Below the pieces are notes generated by a model. It saw nothing but the letters and a program-made list of their open reading frames with translations. It ran no database searches and was not told the DNA's origin. 15,297 bases of DNA from an uncultured Bacteroides sp. (GTDB taxonomy: Bacteria; Bacteroidota; Bacteroidia; Bacteroidales; Bacteroidaceae). Every line of letters begins with the position of its first letter. Position 1 is the first letter of the stretch. Both the position numbers and the translations under genes were made by a program. Of the stretch, positions 1 through 7,778 are shown piece after piece. The stretch spans positions 1-15,297 of the forward strand of contig USPQ01000065.1 in assembly GCA_900556625.1 (NCBI GenBank), written 5' to 3'.

Positions 1-970
1 TAAGGATTTTGTGCTTGTACAGTTTTTCCATATTGTCACGAGCCGGACCAAGATATTTACGCGGGTCGAATTCAGCCGGTTTTTCAGCAAATACCTTACG
101 TACAGCAGCAGTCATAGCCAAACGAGAGTCTGAGTCGATATTGATTTTGCAAACTGCAGATTTAGCAGCCTTACGCAATTCTTCTTCAGGAATACCGATA
201 GCAGCTTTCAAAGCACCACCATATTTATTGATAGTTTCCACTTCTTCTTCAGGAACTGAAGATGATCCGTGAAGAACGATTGGGAATCCCGGAAGTTTTT
301 CCATTACAGCGTCCAATACTTCGAATGCCAATGGAGGAGGAACCATACGACCTGTTTTCGGATCGATATGACATTGTTCCGGAGTAAATTTGTAAGCACC
401 GTGAGAAGTACCGATTGAAATAGCCAAAGAGTCGCAACCTGTACGAGTAGCAAAATCGATTACTTCTTCAGGGTCAGTATATGTGTGGTGGTCAGCAGAA
501 ACTTCATCTTCTACACCTGCCAATACGCCAAGTTCGCCTTCAACTGTCACATCAAACTGGTGTGCGTAATCAACTACTTTCTTAGTCAATGCAACGTTTT
601 CTTCGTAAGGAAGATGAGAACCGTCGATCATTACTGAAGAGAAACCTGAATCAATGCACGATTTGCAAGTTTCGAAAGTATCTCCATGATCAAGGTGGAG
701 AACGATTTCCGGATGTGCGCAACCTAATTCTTTAGCATATTCTACAGCACCCTGAGCCATGTAACGCAATAAAGTAGCGTTAGCATACTGACGAGCACCT
801 TTAGATACCTGAAGAATCACAGGAGATTTAGTTTCAACAGCAGCCTTGATGATAGCTTGCATCTGTTCCATATTGTTGAAGTTGAATGCCGGGATAGCAT
901 ATCCACCTTTGATAGCCTTAGCAAACATTTCTCTCGTGTTTACCAATCCTAAATCTTTGTAATTTACCAT
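1..970 (-). CDS. fba: Fructose-bisphosphate aldolase, class II (3' end outside window)
   Basis: Catalyses the reversible cleavage of fructose 1,6-bisphosphate to glyceraldehyde 3-phosphate and dihydroxyacetone phosphate in glycolysis and gluconeogenesis, in the cytoplasm. Translation from the ATG at 970 gives MVNYKDLGLVNTREM and 323 uninterrupted codons to the window edge. Family members of this type are only slightly longer, so only about the last dozen residues should be missing. Visible class II (zinc) motifs are HLDHGD with Asp94 and His95 (catalytic Asp and first zinc ligand), VEGELG around 143-148, SIGTSHG with His190 and VLHGSSS with His234. The absence of the class I Schiff-base architecture and the DHG motif make the class II call firm. 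It diverges from the L31 gene across a 369-base spacer that holds its own promoter. Start codon context is A/T rich without a Shine-Dalgarno, as usual in Bacteroides. Confidence 0.96.
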   Translation of the reverse strand, partial: MVNYKDLGLVNTREMFAKAIKGGYAIPAFNFNNMEQMQAIIKAAVETKSPVILQVSKGARQYANATLLRYMAQGAVEYAKELGCAHPEIVLHLDHGDTFETCKSCIDSGFSSVMIDGSHLPYEENVALTKKVVDYAHQFDVTVEGELGVLAGVEDEVSADHHTYTDPEEVIDFATRTGCDSLAISIGTSHGAYKFTPEQCHIDPKTGRMVPPPLAFEVLDAVMEKLPGFPIVLHGSSSVPEEEVETINKYGGALKAAIGIPEEELRKAAKSAVCKINIDSDSRLAMTAAVRKVFAEKPAEFDPRKYLGPARDNMEKLYKHKIL

Positions 971-1009
971 TTTGTTTAAAGTTTATTGTTAGTGAATAAA
1001 AATTCTACG

Positions 1010-1040
1010 CAAAAGTAAGCATTATCCACCGAATAACGAA
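1010..1040 (-). promoter_or_regulatory. Probable aldolase promoter (Bacteroides type)
   Basis: On the minus strand TACTTTTG (1010-1017) matches the Bacteroides -7 consensus TAnnTTTG exactly. A TTCG at 1037-1040 sits 19 bases upstream, the right distance for a -33 TTTG element, with one mismatch. Transcription would start near 1003, giving a leader of roughly 30 bases to the ATG at 970. The consensus is established knowledge; use of this site is inferred. Confidence 0.6.
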
Positions 1041-1101
1041 CATCGGAAAGAAAAATATAGTAGAAAAAGGTTTAAATAGAACATCTATTTCTTGCCGGAA
1101 A

Positions 1102-1136
1102 GCAAGGTAGACATTAGATTGTAATGTCTACCTTGC
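1102..1136. repeat. Perfect 15-bp inverted repeat with 5-base loop
   Basis: GCAAGGTAGACATTA (1102-1116) is followed after GATTG by its exact reverse complement (1122-1136). Neither strand has a strong T-tract after the stem: AAATAAATAA follows on plus and only TTT on minus. A CTTGC copy at 1091-1095 can also pair with the GCAAG at 1102-1106, giving two mutually exclusive stems. It lies between two divergent promoters. It could be a terminator-like RNA hairpin of an unannotated transcript or a DNA operator; the sequence does not decide. Confidence 0.85.
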
Positions 1137-1233
1137 AAATAAATAACTAAAAGACAAATAATAACTCTTCGGGCAAATACACCTTATTATATAATAGGCA
1201 ATGCGCCATAAACAAAAGTTTTTCAGCAAAACC

Positions 1234-1265
1234 TTTTTCTATTTCACAGAAAAGCATTATCTTTG
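1234..1265 (+). promoter_or_regulatory. Promoter of the L31 gene (Bacteroides type)
   Basis: TATCTTTG at 1258-1265 matches the -7 consensus TAnnTTTG exactly. A T-run at 1234-1238 lies 20 bases upstream in the -33 position, although the G of TTTG is missing. The expected start near 1272 leaves a leader of roughly 65-70 bases before the ATG at 1340. Confidence 0.7.
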
Positions 1266-1339
1266 CGCACTGAAAATGACCATTACACTATTTCTTACCA
1301 AAATAGTAACAGAATATAAATTAAAAAACAGATACTGAA

Positions 1340-1594
1340 ATGAAAAAAGGCCTTCATCCAGAATCATACCGTCCGGTAGTATTTAAAGATATGTCAAATG
1401 GTGACATGTTTTTATCTAAATCAACTGTAGCAACTAAAGAAACCATCGAATTCGAAGGTGAAACTTATCCGTTGCTGAAGATTGAAATCTCAAACACTTC
1501 TCACCCGTTCTATACAGGTAAATCTACATTGGTAGATACTGCAGGTCGTGTTGATAAGTTCATGAGCCGTTACGGTGACCGTAAGAAGAAATAA
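1340..1594 (+). CDS. rpmE2: 50S ribosomal protein L31, type B
   Basis: Structural protein of the large ribosomal subunit. The 84-residue product starts MKKGLHPESYRPVVF, the typical type B N-terminus, and ends in a basic RYGDRKKK tail. It contains no cysteine at all, so it is the zinc-free form (C-minus) lacking the CxxC pairs of type A L31. The conserved central SNTSHPFYTG motif is present at about residues 54-63. In many bacteria the zinc-free paralog is induced under zinc limitation through Zur; whether this genome has a second, zinc-binding L31 cannot be seen here. The gene is transcribed alone, with an exact -7 promoter match upstream and a hairpin terminator 17 bases after the stop. Confidence 0.96.
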   Translation: MKKGLHPESYRPVVFKDMSNGDMFLSKSTVATKETIEFEGETYPLLKIEISNTSHPFYTGKSTLVDTAGRVDKFMSRYGDRKKK

Positions 1595-1611
1595 TTCGAT
1601 CTTTCGTTAAA

Positions 1612-1659
1612 GATGAAAAGAGGGGATTCTCAGCAGGGAATTTCCTCTTTTTCATTTTA
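1612..1659 (+). terminator. Intrinsic terminator of the L31 gene
   Basis: ATGAAAAGAGG (from 1613) pairs with CCTCTTTTTCAT (ending 1655) with a single-base bulge around a loop of about 20 bases. The T-rich descending arm and following TTT provide the U-tract. It stands 17 bases after the L31 stop codon. Confidence 0.8.
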
Positions 1660-1707
1660 AACTACATAGAGAGAACAGAAAAATCTTAAAAAATATCAGC
1701 GTACACA

Positions 1708-1736
1708 GTTTTTACCGAATAAAGAAACTACCTTTG
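1708..1736 (+). promoter_or_regulatory. Promoter of the small hypothetical gene (Bacteroides type)
   Basis: TACCTTTG at 1729-1736 matches TAnnTTTG exactly. A GTTTTT run begins 21 bases upstream, at 1708, in the -33 position. Transcription would start near 1743, only about 18 bases before the ATG at 1761. This rules out the in-frame TTG at 1734, which lies inside the -7 box. Confidence 0.65.
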
Positions 1737-1760
1737 TTAGATAATAAACAAACTAAAGTA

Positions 1761-2168
1761 ATGGAAATAACCCAATTAGAACAAATGACTAAAGAAGAAG
1801 TTCTCAATTTTATCAGAAAGCGCCTTTCTTTCGGTTCGGAAATAAAAAGGCAACTCAAACATGTGGACGAGGATGATTTCAGCAAAGAGCATCGTAGGTT
1901 CGAAATGTCCGGCTGTGAACAGACTACAGGATGGTGCACTCTTTTCAACACTGCTATCTTAAATGAATTTGCCAATTTAGGTATCTACGATTATACCTCT
2001 TATCTTTTTCTCGATTTCGACAAAGGTACTCCAACTGTCTACCTCAAGTACTACGATGAAAATGAAAACCTGGAATATGATCTTAATGGTTATACAACGA
2101 CAGAAATCATATTCACCATTTTTGAACTCACAATCTTTTCCGGAAGATCGAAAAGACCGAGAAGCTAA
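1761..2168 (+). CDS. Hypothetical protein, C-terminus probably frameshifted
   Basis: I do not recognise a family. From ATG 1761 the product has 135 residues (MEITQLEQMTKEEVLNFI). It begins with an acidic and basic helix-like segment, then a Cys-containing stretch (SGCEQTTGWCTLF) and a segment rich in Tyr, Asp and Asn that could form beta strands. It has no signal peptide or transmembrane segment, so it is probably cytoplasmic. The last residues in this frame (SGRSKRPRS) look unlike the rest. The -1 frame from about 2126 instead reads on to a stop at 2207-2209 with a protein-like ending (RPKSFGFPEHSYP), so one base may be missing near 2124-2127. The intact product would be about 149 residues. 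It has its own promoter and lies 106 bases upstream of the efflux operon on the same strand; a functional link is not shown. Confidence 0.65.
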   Translation: MEITQLEQMTKEEVLNFIRKRLSFGSEIKRQLKHVDEDDFSKEHRRFEMSGCEQTTGWCTLFNTAILNEFANLGIYDYTSYLFLDFDKGTPTVYLKYYDENENLEYDLNGYTTTEIIFTIFELTIFSGRSKRPRS

Positions 2169-2189
2169 GACCTAAATCTTTCGGTTTTC
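2156..2189 (+). terminator. Possible weak terminator after the small hypothetical gene
   Basis: ACCGAGAAG can pair imperfectly with CTTTCGGT, followed by TTTTCCC. The stem overlaps the stop codon of the upstream gene and would lie inside the coding region if that gene really extends in the -1 frame. The pairing is short and mismatched. Confidence 0.2.
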
Positions 2190-2274
2190 CCGAACATTCA
2201 TATCCATAAGTTGTTTATTCTCTGTAATAAAGAGAAACGAACCAACGCAAAAACTCTAAACATCAGTATGGTAT

Positions 2275-3330
2275 ATGAAGAAGAAATATGGATTCGTCCT
2301 GATAGCTGCAATTTTACTGGCAAGCTGCGGACAGAAAAAAGAGACGAAGACAACAACAAGTCGTCCCGTAAAGACTGCAATTGTTGAGTCTAGATCGATT
2401 ATCAGAAAAGATTTTTCGGGAATTGTAGAAGCGGTAGAATATGTAAAACTGGCATTCCGTGTCAGTGGACAGATCATTCAATTGCCCGTCATCGAGGGAG
2501 AAAAAGTAAAGAAGGGACAACTGATCGCAGCCATTGATCCCAGAGATATTGCATTACAATATGCCGCAACCAAATCTGCTTACGAAACGGCAGCTGCACA
2601 GGTAGAACGTAACAAACGGCTTCTCTCCCGCCAAGCGATTTCTGTGCAGGAATATGAAATCAGCCTTGCCAACTATCAGAAAGCAAAATCCGAATATGAG
2701 TTGTCCGTCAATAATATGCGCGACACAAAACTGACAGCTCCTTTCGACGGCTCCATCGAAAAACGTCTGGTAGAAAACTATCAGCGTGTCAACTCTGGAG
2801 AAGGTATCGTGCAACTAGTCAACACACGTAATCTGCGTATCAAATTCACCATACCGGATGTCTATCTCTATCTACTTCGCACTAAAGATCCTCGTTTTCT
2901 AGTAGAATTCGACACATTCAGAGGACATATCTTTCAGGCAAAATTAGAAGAATACCTTGACATATCAACAGACGGCACGGGAATCCCGGTCAGCATAACA
3001 ATTGATGATCCGTCTTTCGATCGAGATCTTTATGCTGTGAAACCGGGCTTTACGTGTAGCATACGTTTCACGGCCGATGTCGGTCCATTGGTACAGGACA
3101 GTTGGACAATCGTACCGCTCAGCGCCATATTTGGCGAAAGTGAAGGGAAGAAAATGTATGTCTGGGTAGTGGAAGGCAACAAAGTACACAAACGTGAAGT
3201 GACTGTCAATGCACCTACCGGAGAAGCTCAAGTACTAATCTCAGAAGGTCTGAAACCCGGAGAAAAGATCATTATCGCAGGCGTATACCAGTTAGTAGAA
3301 GGAGAAACCGTAAAAGAAATCGAGAAATGA
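2275..3330 (+). CDS. RND efflux periplasmic adaptor lipoprotein (membrane fusion protein, HlyD/AcrA type)
   Basis: Links the inner-membrane RND pump to the outer-membrane channel in the periplasm. The 351-residue product starts with a lipoprotein signal peptide ending in lipobox LASC, with Cys18 as the lipidation site. After it come a first lipoyl half (about 60-90, FRVSGQI and IDPRD), a short alpha-helical hairpin (about 93-150, alternating Ala, Glu and Lys), the second lipoyl half starting at LTAPFDGSI (about 153-184), then beta-barrel and membrane-proximal domains. The order and length are standard for AcrA-like adaptors. An overlapping ATG at 2268 is in another frame. The stop overlaps the permease start (ATGA), implying translational coupling. 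I found no convincing TAnnTTTG box immediately upstream and no adjacent regulator gene. Confidence 0.93.
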   Translation: MKKKYGFVLIAAILLASCGQKKETKTTTSRPVKTAIVESRSIIRKDFSGIVEAVEYVKLAFRVSGQIIQLPVIEGEKVKKGQLIAAIDPRDIALQYAATKSAYETAAAQVERNKRLLSRQAISVQEYEISLANYQKAKSEYELSVNNMRDTKLTAPFDGSIEKRLVENYQRVNSGEGIVQLVNTRNLRIKFTIPDVYLYLLRTKDPRFLVEFDTFRGHIFQAKLEEYLDISTDGTGIPVSITIDDPSFDRDLYAVKPGFTCSIRFTADVGPLVQDSWTIVPLSAIFGESEGKKMYVWVVEGNKVHKREVTVNAPTGEAQVLISEGLKPGEKIIIAGVYQLVEGETVKEIEK

Positions 3331-6300
3331 ACTTAGCTAAATATTCATTAGACAACACAAAAATCATCTATTTCTTTCTTGCAGTATTGCTAATCGGGGG
3401 AATCACTTCCTTCGGTAAGCTAGGAAAGAAAGAGGATGCTCCGTTCGTCATCAAGTCGGCTGTTATCATGACCCGTTATCCGGGTGCCGAACCGGCTGAA
3501 GTAGAACGACTGATTACCGAACCTATCTCCCGTGAGATTCAAAGTATGAGTGGCGTATATAAGATTAAATCAGAATCTATGTACGGACTCTCTAAAATTA
3601 CATTTGAACTGCAACCTTCATTAGCAGCCAATTCCATTCCCCAAAAATGGGATGAATTGCGACGAAAGGTGCTCAATATACAACCCCAGTTGCCAAGTGG
3701 CGCATCTACCCCGACCGTTTCTGATGATTTTGGCGATGTATTCGGCATTTATTACGGACTGACGGCAGATGAAGGTTATTCTTACGAAGAGATGCGCAAT
3801 TGGGCTGAACGGATTAAGACACTGGTAGTCACAGCAGATGGAGTGATGAAAGTTGCCCTATTCGGAGTACAGACAGAGGTAGTGAATATCTATATCTCAA
3901 CCAACAAATTAGTTGGCATGGGTATCGATCCGAAACAACTTGCAAGTCTGCTGCAATCGCAAAACCAGATTATCAATACCGGAGAAATCCGAGCCGGCGA
4001 ACAGCAGTTGCGGGTAACAGCCAACGGTATGTATACTACTGTTGACGACATCCGCAACCAAGTAATTACAACAAAAGCCGGACAAGTGAAACTGGGTGAC
4101 ATCGCTGTAATAGAAAAAGGATATATGGATCCGCCGTCCAACATCATGCACGTAAACGGCAAACGTGCCATCGGTATCGGTGTATCGACCGACCCGCAAC
4201 GAGATGTTGTGCAGACAGGAGAAAATGTAAAAAACAAACTTAACGAATTGTTGCCGCTCATGCCCGTAGGTCTGGAGTTGCAGAGCCTATATCTGGAAAA
4301 TGAAATAGCCAACGAAGCCAACAACGGATTCATCATCAACCTGATCGAATCTATTCTGATTGTAATTGTAATTATTATGCTGGTAATGGGCTTACGCGCC
4401 GGTGTACTAATCGGCTCGTCACTTATTTTTTCCATCGGTGGGACGCTACTCATCATGTCTTTCTTCGGTGTAGGACTGAATCGTACCTCCCTTGCCGGAT
4501 TCATTATCGCTATGGGAATGTTGGTGGATAACGCCATTGTGGTAACAGACAATGCACAAATCGCTATTGCACGTGGGGTAAATCGAAGAAAGGCCCTAAT
4601 AGATGGCGCTACCGGCCCTCAATGGGGATTACTCGGAGCTACATTCATTGCCATTTGTTCATTCTTGCCGCTTTATCTCGCTCCTTCTTCTGTGGCGGAG
4701 ATAGTAAAACCGCTTTTCGTGGTGCTCGCCATATCTTTGGGATTGAGTTGGGTACTTGCTCTCACGCAGACCACAGTATTCGGTAATTTTATCCTGAAAG
4801 CAAAAGTAAACGATGGAGCAAAAGATCCATACGATAAACCGTTCTACCACAAGTTCGCTTCCATCCTACGTGCACTGATTCGCAGAAAAGCGTTAACATT
4901 AGGTTCGATGGTGGTACTGTTCATTATCTCGCTGGTTATCATGGGAACAATGCCACAAAACTTCTTCCCTTCTTTGGACAAACCCTATTTCCGAGCAGAC
5001 GTATTCTATCCTGATGGGTATAGCATCCAAGATGTCGTGAAAGAAATGAAATCGGTAGAAGACCATTTAGCGAAGCAACCGGAAGTAAAAAAGGTATCAA
5101 TCACTTTTGGAAGCACCCCGCTAAGGTATTACCTGGCTTCCACTTCGGTAGGCCCCAAACCGAATTTTGCCAATATATTAGTTGAATTGACGGATAGCAA
5201 GTATACGAAAGAATATGAAGAGAATTTCGACGGATATATGAAAGCCAACTATCCGAATGCAATCACCCGTACCAGCCTGTTCAAACTATCTCCCGCAGTA
5301 GATGCAGCTATCGAGATAGGCTTTATAGGACCGAATGTAGACACACTCGTGGCACTTACCAATCAAGCACTGGAGATTATGCATCAAAACTCGGATTTAA
5401 TTAATATCCGAAACTCATGGGGAAATAAAATCCCCGTATGGAAACCGGTGTATAGTCCGGAACGGGCACAACCTCTAGGAGTCTCCCGACAAGGAATGGC
5501 TCAAAGCATTCAGATCGGTACCACCGGAATGACATTAGGGGAATACAGGCAAGGAGACCAAGTGCTTCCTATATTATTGAAAGATAATACAGTGGACTCA
5601 TTTCGTATCAATGACTTGCGTACCCTACCCGTATTCGGTACCGGAAATGAAACAACCAGTCTGGAACAAGTGGTATCGGATTTTGATTTCCAATACCGAT
5701 TCTCGAATGTAAAGGATTACAACCGTCAGATGGTAATGATGGCACAATGCGACCCACGTCGGGGAGTAAATGCAATTGCCGCTTTCAACCAGGTGTGGTC
5801 TCAGGTACAGAAAGAAATTAAAGTCCCGGAAGGATATACAATGAAGTACTTCGGAGAACAGGAAAGTCAAGTCGAATCAAATGAGGCGTTGGCTAAAAAT
5901 TTACCGCTGACTTTCTTCCTGATGTTTGTAACCTTGCTGTTCTTATTCAAGACATATCGCAAACCGACCGTAATTCTATTGATGTTACCACTGATCTTCA
6001 TTGGTATCGTATTGGGATTATTAGTACTTGGCAAATCGTTCGACTTCTTTTCCATTCTCGGTTTACTAGGATTGATTGGAATGAATATCAAAAACGCGAT
6101 TGTACTCGTCGAACAGATAGACTTGGAAACAGCTATGGGTAAAAAGCCTTTAGAAGCTGTAATCAGTGCTACAACCAGCCGTATCGTACCCGTAGCGATG
6201 GCTTCCGGAACAACAATTTTGGGAATGTTACCGCTACTATTTGATGCGATGTTCGGAGGTATGGCGGCTACGATTATGGGAGGATTGTTGGTAGCTTCAG

Positions 6301-6359
6301 CTCTGACGCTATTCGTTCTTCCGGTGGCCTATTGCTCTATCCAAAGAATCAAAAACTAA
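3327..6359 (+). CDS. RND efflux permease, AcrB/HAE1-like inner-membrane proton antiporter
   Basis: Drives substrate export using the proton gradient as the inner-membrane part of a tripartite pump. The 1010-residue length and the duplicated plan are typical: TM1 (about 11-28), first porter loop (about 30-330), TM2-TM6 from about 335, TM7 (about 522-540), second porter loop (about 545-855), TM8-TM12 from about 859. The TM4 relay motif reads GMLVDNAIVV, with Asp401 and Asn402 where AcrB has Asp407-Asp408. The TM10 lysine is kept in GMNIKNAIVL (Lys922, equivalent to AcrB Lys940). The start overlaps the adaptor stop by 4 bases. Substrate cannot be read from sequence: the motifs fit the drug/hydrophobic-compound branch better than metal (CzcA) pumps, but this is an inference. 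Confidence 0.95.
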   Translation: MNLAKYSLDNTKIIYFFLAVLLIGGITSFGKLGKKEDAPFVIKSAVIMTRYPGAEPAEVERLITEPISREIQSMSGVYKIKSESMYGLSKITFELQPSLAANSIPQKWDELRRKVLNIQPQLPSGASTPTVSDDFGDVFGIYYGLTADEGYSYEEMRNWAERIKTLVVTADGVMKVALFGVQTEVVNIYISTNKLVGMGIDPKQLASLLQSQNQIINTGEIRAGEQQLRVTANGMYTTVDDIRNQVITTKAGQVKLGDIAVIEKGYMDPPSNIMHVNGKRAIGIGVSTDPQRDVVQTGENVKNKLNELLPLMPVGLELQSLYLENEIANEANNGFIINLIESILIVIVIIMLVMGLRAGVLIGSSLIFSIGGTLLIMSFFGVGLNRTSLAGFIIAMGMLVDNAIVVTDNAQIAIARGVNRRKALIDGATGPQWGLLGATFIAICSFLPLYLAPSSVAEIVKPLFVVLAISLGLSWVLALTQTTVFGNFILKAKVNDGAKDPYDKPFYHKFASILRALIRRKALTLGSMVVLFIISLVIMGTMPQNFFPSLDKPYFRADVFYPDGYSIQDVVKEMKSVEDHLAKQPEVKKVSITFGSTPLRYYLASTSVGPKPNFANILVELTDSKYTKEYEENFDGYMKANYPNAITRTSLFKLSPAVDAAIEIGFIGPNVDTLVALTNQALEIMHQNSDLINIRNSWGNKIPVWKPVYSPERAQPLGVSRQGMAQSIQIGTTGMTLGEYRQGDQVLPILLKDNTVDSFRINDLRTLPVFGTGNETTSLEQVVSDFDFQYRFSNVKDYNRQMVMMAQCDPRRGVNAIAAFNQVWSQVQKEIKVPEGYTMKYFGEQESQVESNEALAKNLPLTFFLMFVTLLFLFKTYRKPTVILLMLPLIFIGIVLGLLVLGKSFDFFSILGLLGLIGMNIKNAIVLVEQIDLETAMGKKPLEAVISATTSRIVPVAMASGTTILGMLPLLFDAMFGGMAATIMGGLLVASALTLFVLPVAYCSIQRIKN

Positions 6360-6395
6360 ATATAACCCTTATTTAGACAGAAGAAATAAATTACA

Positions 6396-7676
6396 ATGAA
6401 TAAAATGAGAACTCAACTAATAACTCTGTCTCTGCTGCTCCTTAGTCTTACAGCCGAGGCACAACACCCCTTTCTCAGCCGGGAAGCGTACCGGGATAAA
6501 GTGGAAGCTTATAGCCAAATACTCAAGCAACAGAAACTAAAAACTATAGCAAGTGCGGAGGCACGTAAGATTGCTCATACCGGTTTCCTGCCCAAAATCG
6601 ATATCAATGCGGACGGTACACTCAATATGAGTGATCTTAAAGCATGGAACGAGCCATTAGGGGAATACCGTAACCACACCTATCAAGGAGTATTCGTCGT
6701 CTCGCAACCTCTTTATACAGGAGGAGCACTCAACGCTCAACACAAGATTACCAAAGCGGATGAAAAACTCGGCCTGCTCAATGAGGAAATGACAATCGAC
6801 CAAATTCATTATCAGAGCGATGCAGTCTATTGGAATGCGTCTGCTTCACAAGCAATGCTGCAAGCTGCCGATAAATATCAACATATCGTAAAACAGCAAT
6901 ATGATATTATTCTAGATCGTTTCAATGATGGAATGATTAGCCGTACAGACCTACTCATGATTTCCACCCGGCTAAAAGAAGCTGAACTTCAATATATCAA
7001 AGCCCGTCAGAATTACACGTTGGCATTGCAGAAATTGAATATTTTGATGGGAATAGATCCCAACACCCCCGTAGACAGTCTTTATACTATTGACAAGACT
7101 TCTGCTCCTATACAAATCCTTTCTCTTGAAAATGTATTGCAACGACGTGCGGATTATGAAAGTACGGAAGTGAACATCATGAAAAGTCAGGCGCAACGTA
7201 AAGCCGCATTAAGTCAATTCAATCCTCAGTTGAGTATGTATTTCAGTGGTGGATGGGCAACTGGTACGCCCAATCTCGGATATGATGTCTCATTCAATCC
7301 TATTGTCGGCATTAATCTTAATATCCCAATTTTCAGATGGGGCGCCCGTTTCAAGACGAACCGCCAACAAAAAGCATTTATCGGAATACAGAAGTTACAA
7401 CAAAGCTATGTGACGGATAATATTAACGAAGAACTTTCAGCCGCACTTACTAAGTTGACAGAAACGGAATATCAGGTGAAGACAGCCACAGAAACGATGA
7501 ATCTGGCTAATGAAAATCTCGACCTGGTTTCTTTCTCTTACAACGAGGGAAAAGCAAATATGGTAGACGTATTATCCGCACAGCTATCATGGACACAAGC
7601 ACATACAAACTTGATTAATGCATACTTATCAGAAAAGATGGCAATAGCGGAATACAGAAGAGTTATCAGTGAATAA
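6396..7676 (+). CDS. Outer-membrane efflux channel, TolC/OprM family
   Basis: Forms the outer-membrane duct of the tripartite pump. The 426-residue product has a Sec signal peptide of about 22 residues (hydrophobic LITLSLLLLSLTAEA, likely cleaved after Ala22). No lipobox cysteine is present, so unlike OprM it is not a lipoprotein. The remainder is long, mostly helical and rich in Gln, Ala and Glu, with two related halves (about 45-225 and 240-426), as expected of the internally duplicated TolC fold. VSQPLYTGGALNAQH and NIPIFRWGARFKTNRQQ are the characteristic strand-turn segments of the two repeats. It follows the permease by 36 bases in the same operon. An in-frame ATG at 6405 (residue 4) is an alternative start. 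A hairpin terminator follows about 30 bases downstream. Confidence 0.93.
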   Translation: MNKMRTQLITLSLLLLSLTAEAQHPFLSREAYRDKVEAYSQILKQQKLKTIASAEARKIAHTGFLPKIDINADGTLNMSDLKAWNEPLGEYRNHTYQGVFVVSQPLYTGGALNAQHKITKADEKLGLLNEEMTIDQIHYQSDAVYWNASASQAMLQAADKYQHIVKQQYDIILDRFNDGMISRTDLLMISTRLKEAELQYIKARQNYTLALQKLNILMGIDPNTPVDSLYTIDKTSAPIQILSLENVLQRRADYESTEVNIMKSQAQRKAALSQFNPQLSMYFSGGWATGTPNLGYDVSFNPIVGINLNIPIFRWGARFKTNRQQKAFIGIQKLQQSYVTDNINEELSAALTKLTETEYQVKTATETMNLANENLDLVSFSYNEGKANMVDVLSAQLSWTQAHTNLINAYLSEKMAIAEYRRVISE

Positions 7677-7705
7677 TAAAAACCAAATTTTAAATTCATC
7701 TAACA

Positions 7706-7752
7706 AAGAAGAGAGTGTCAAAACGCAGAATGTTGACACTCCCTTCTTTTCA
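7706..7752. terminator. Bidirectional hairpin terminator between convergent operons
   Basis: AAGAAGAGAGTGTCAA (from about 7707) pairs with TTGACACTCCCTTCTT (7733-7748) around a loop of about 10 bases, with one mismatch. TTTT follows on the plus strand and TTTG on the minus strand. It sits 30 bases after the efflux channel stop and 30 bases after the beta-subunit stop on the other strand, so it can serve both operons. Confidence 0.8.
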
Positions 7753-7778
7753 GAAATCAGTTGTTCCTAATTACGTAA

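Larger units (their letters stand above)
971..1339. other. Divergent intergenic region between aldolase and L31 genes
   Basis: This 369-base spacer holds no convincing coding frame. From left to right it contains an A/T-rich aldolase leader, a probable minus-strand promoter (about 1010-1040), an A-rich stretch, a perfect inverted repeat (1102-1136), a further A/T-rich segment (1137-1230) in which I see nothing assignable, and the L31 promoter (1234-1265) followed by a leader of about 70 bases. Confidence 0.8.

Noticed and set aside
1734..1760. TTG start at 1734 for the small hypothetical gene
   Set aside because: The TTG lies inside the TACCTTTG promoter box, so it cannot be part of the mRNA made from that promoter; the ATG at 1761 is used instead.
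3890..4552. Long minus-strand open frame of 220 codons opposite the RND permease gene
   Set aside because: It is antisense to a well supported permease frame, is dominated by Ile, Ser, Thr and Pro as expected for a reverse-frame reading, and has no promoter or start context of its own.
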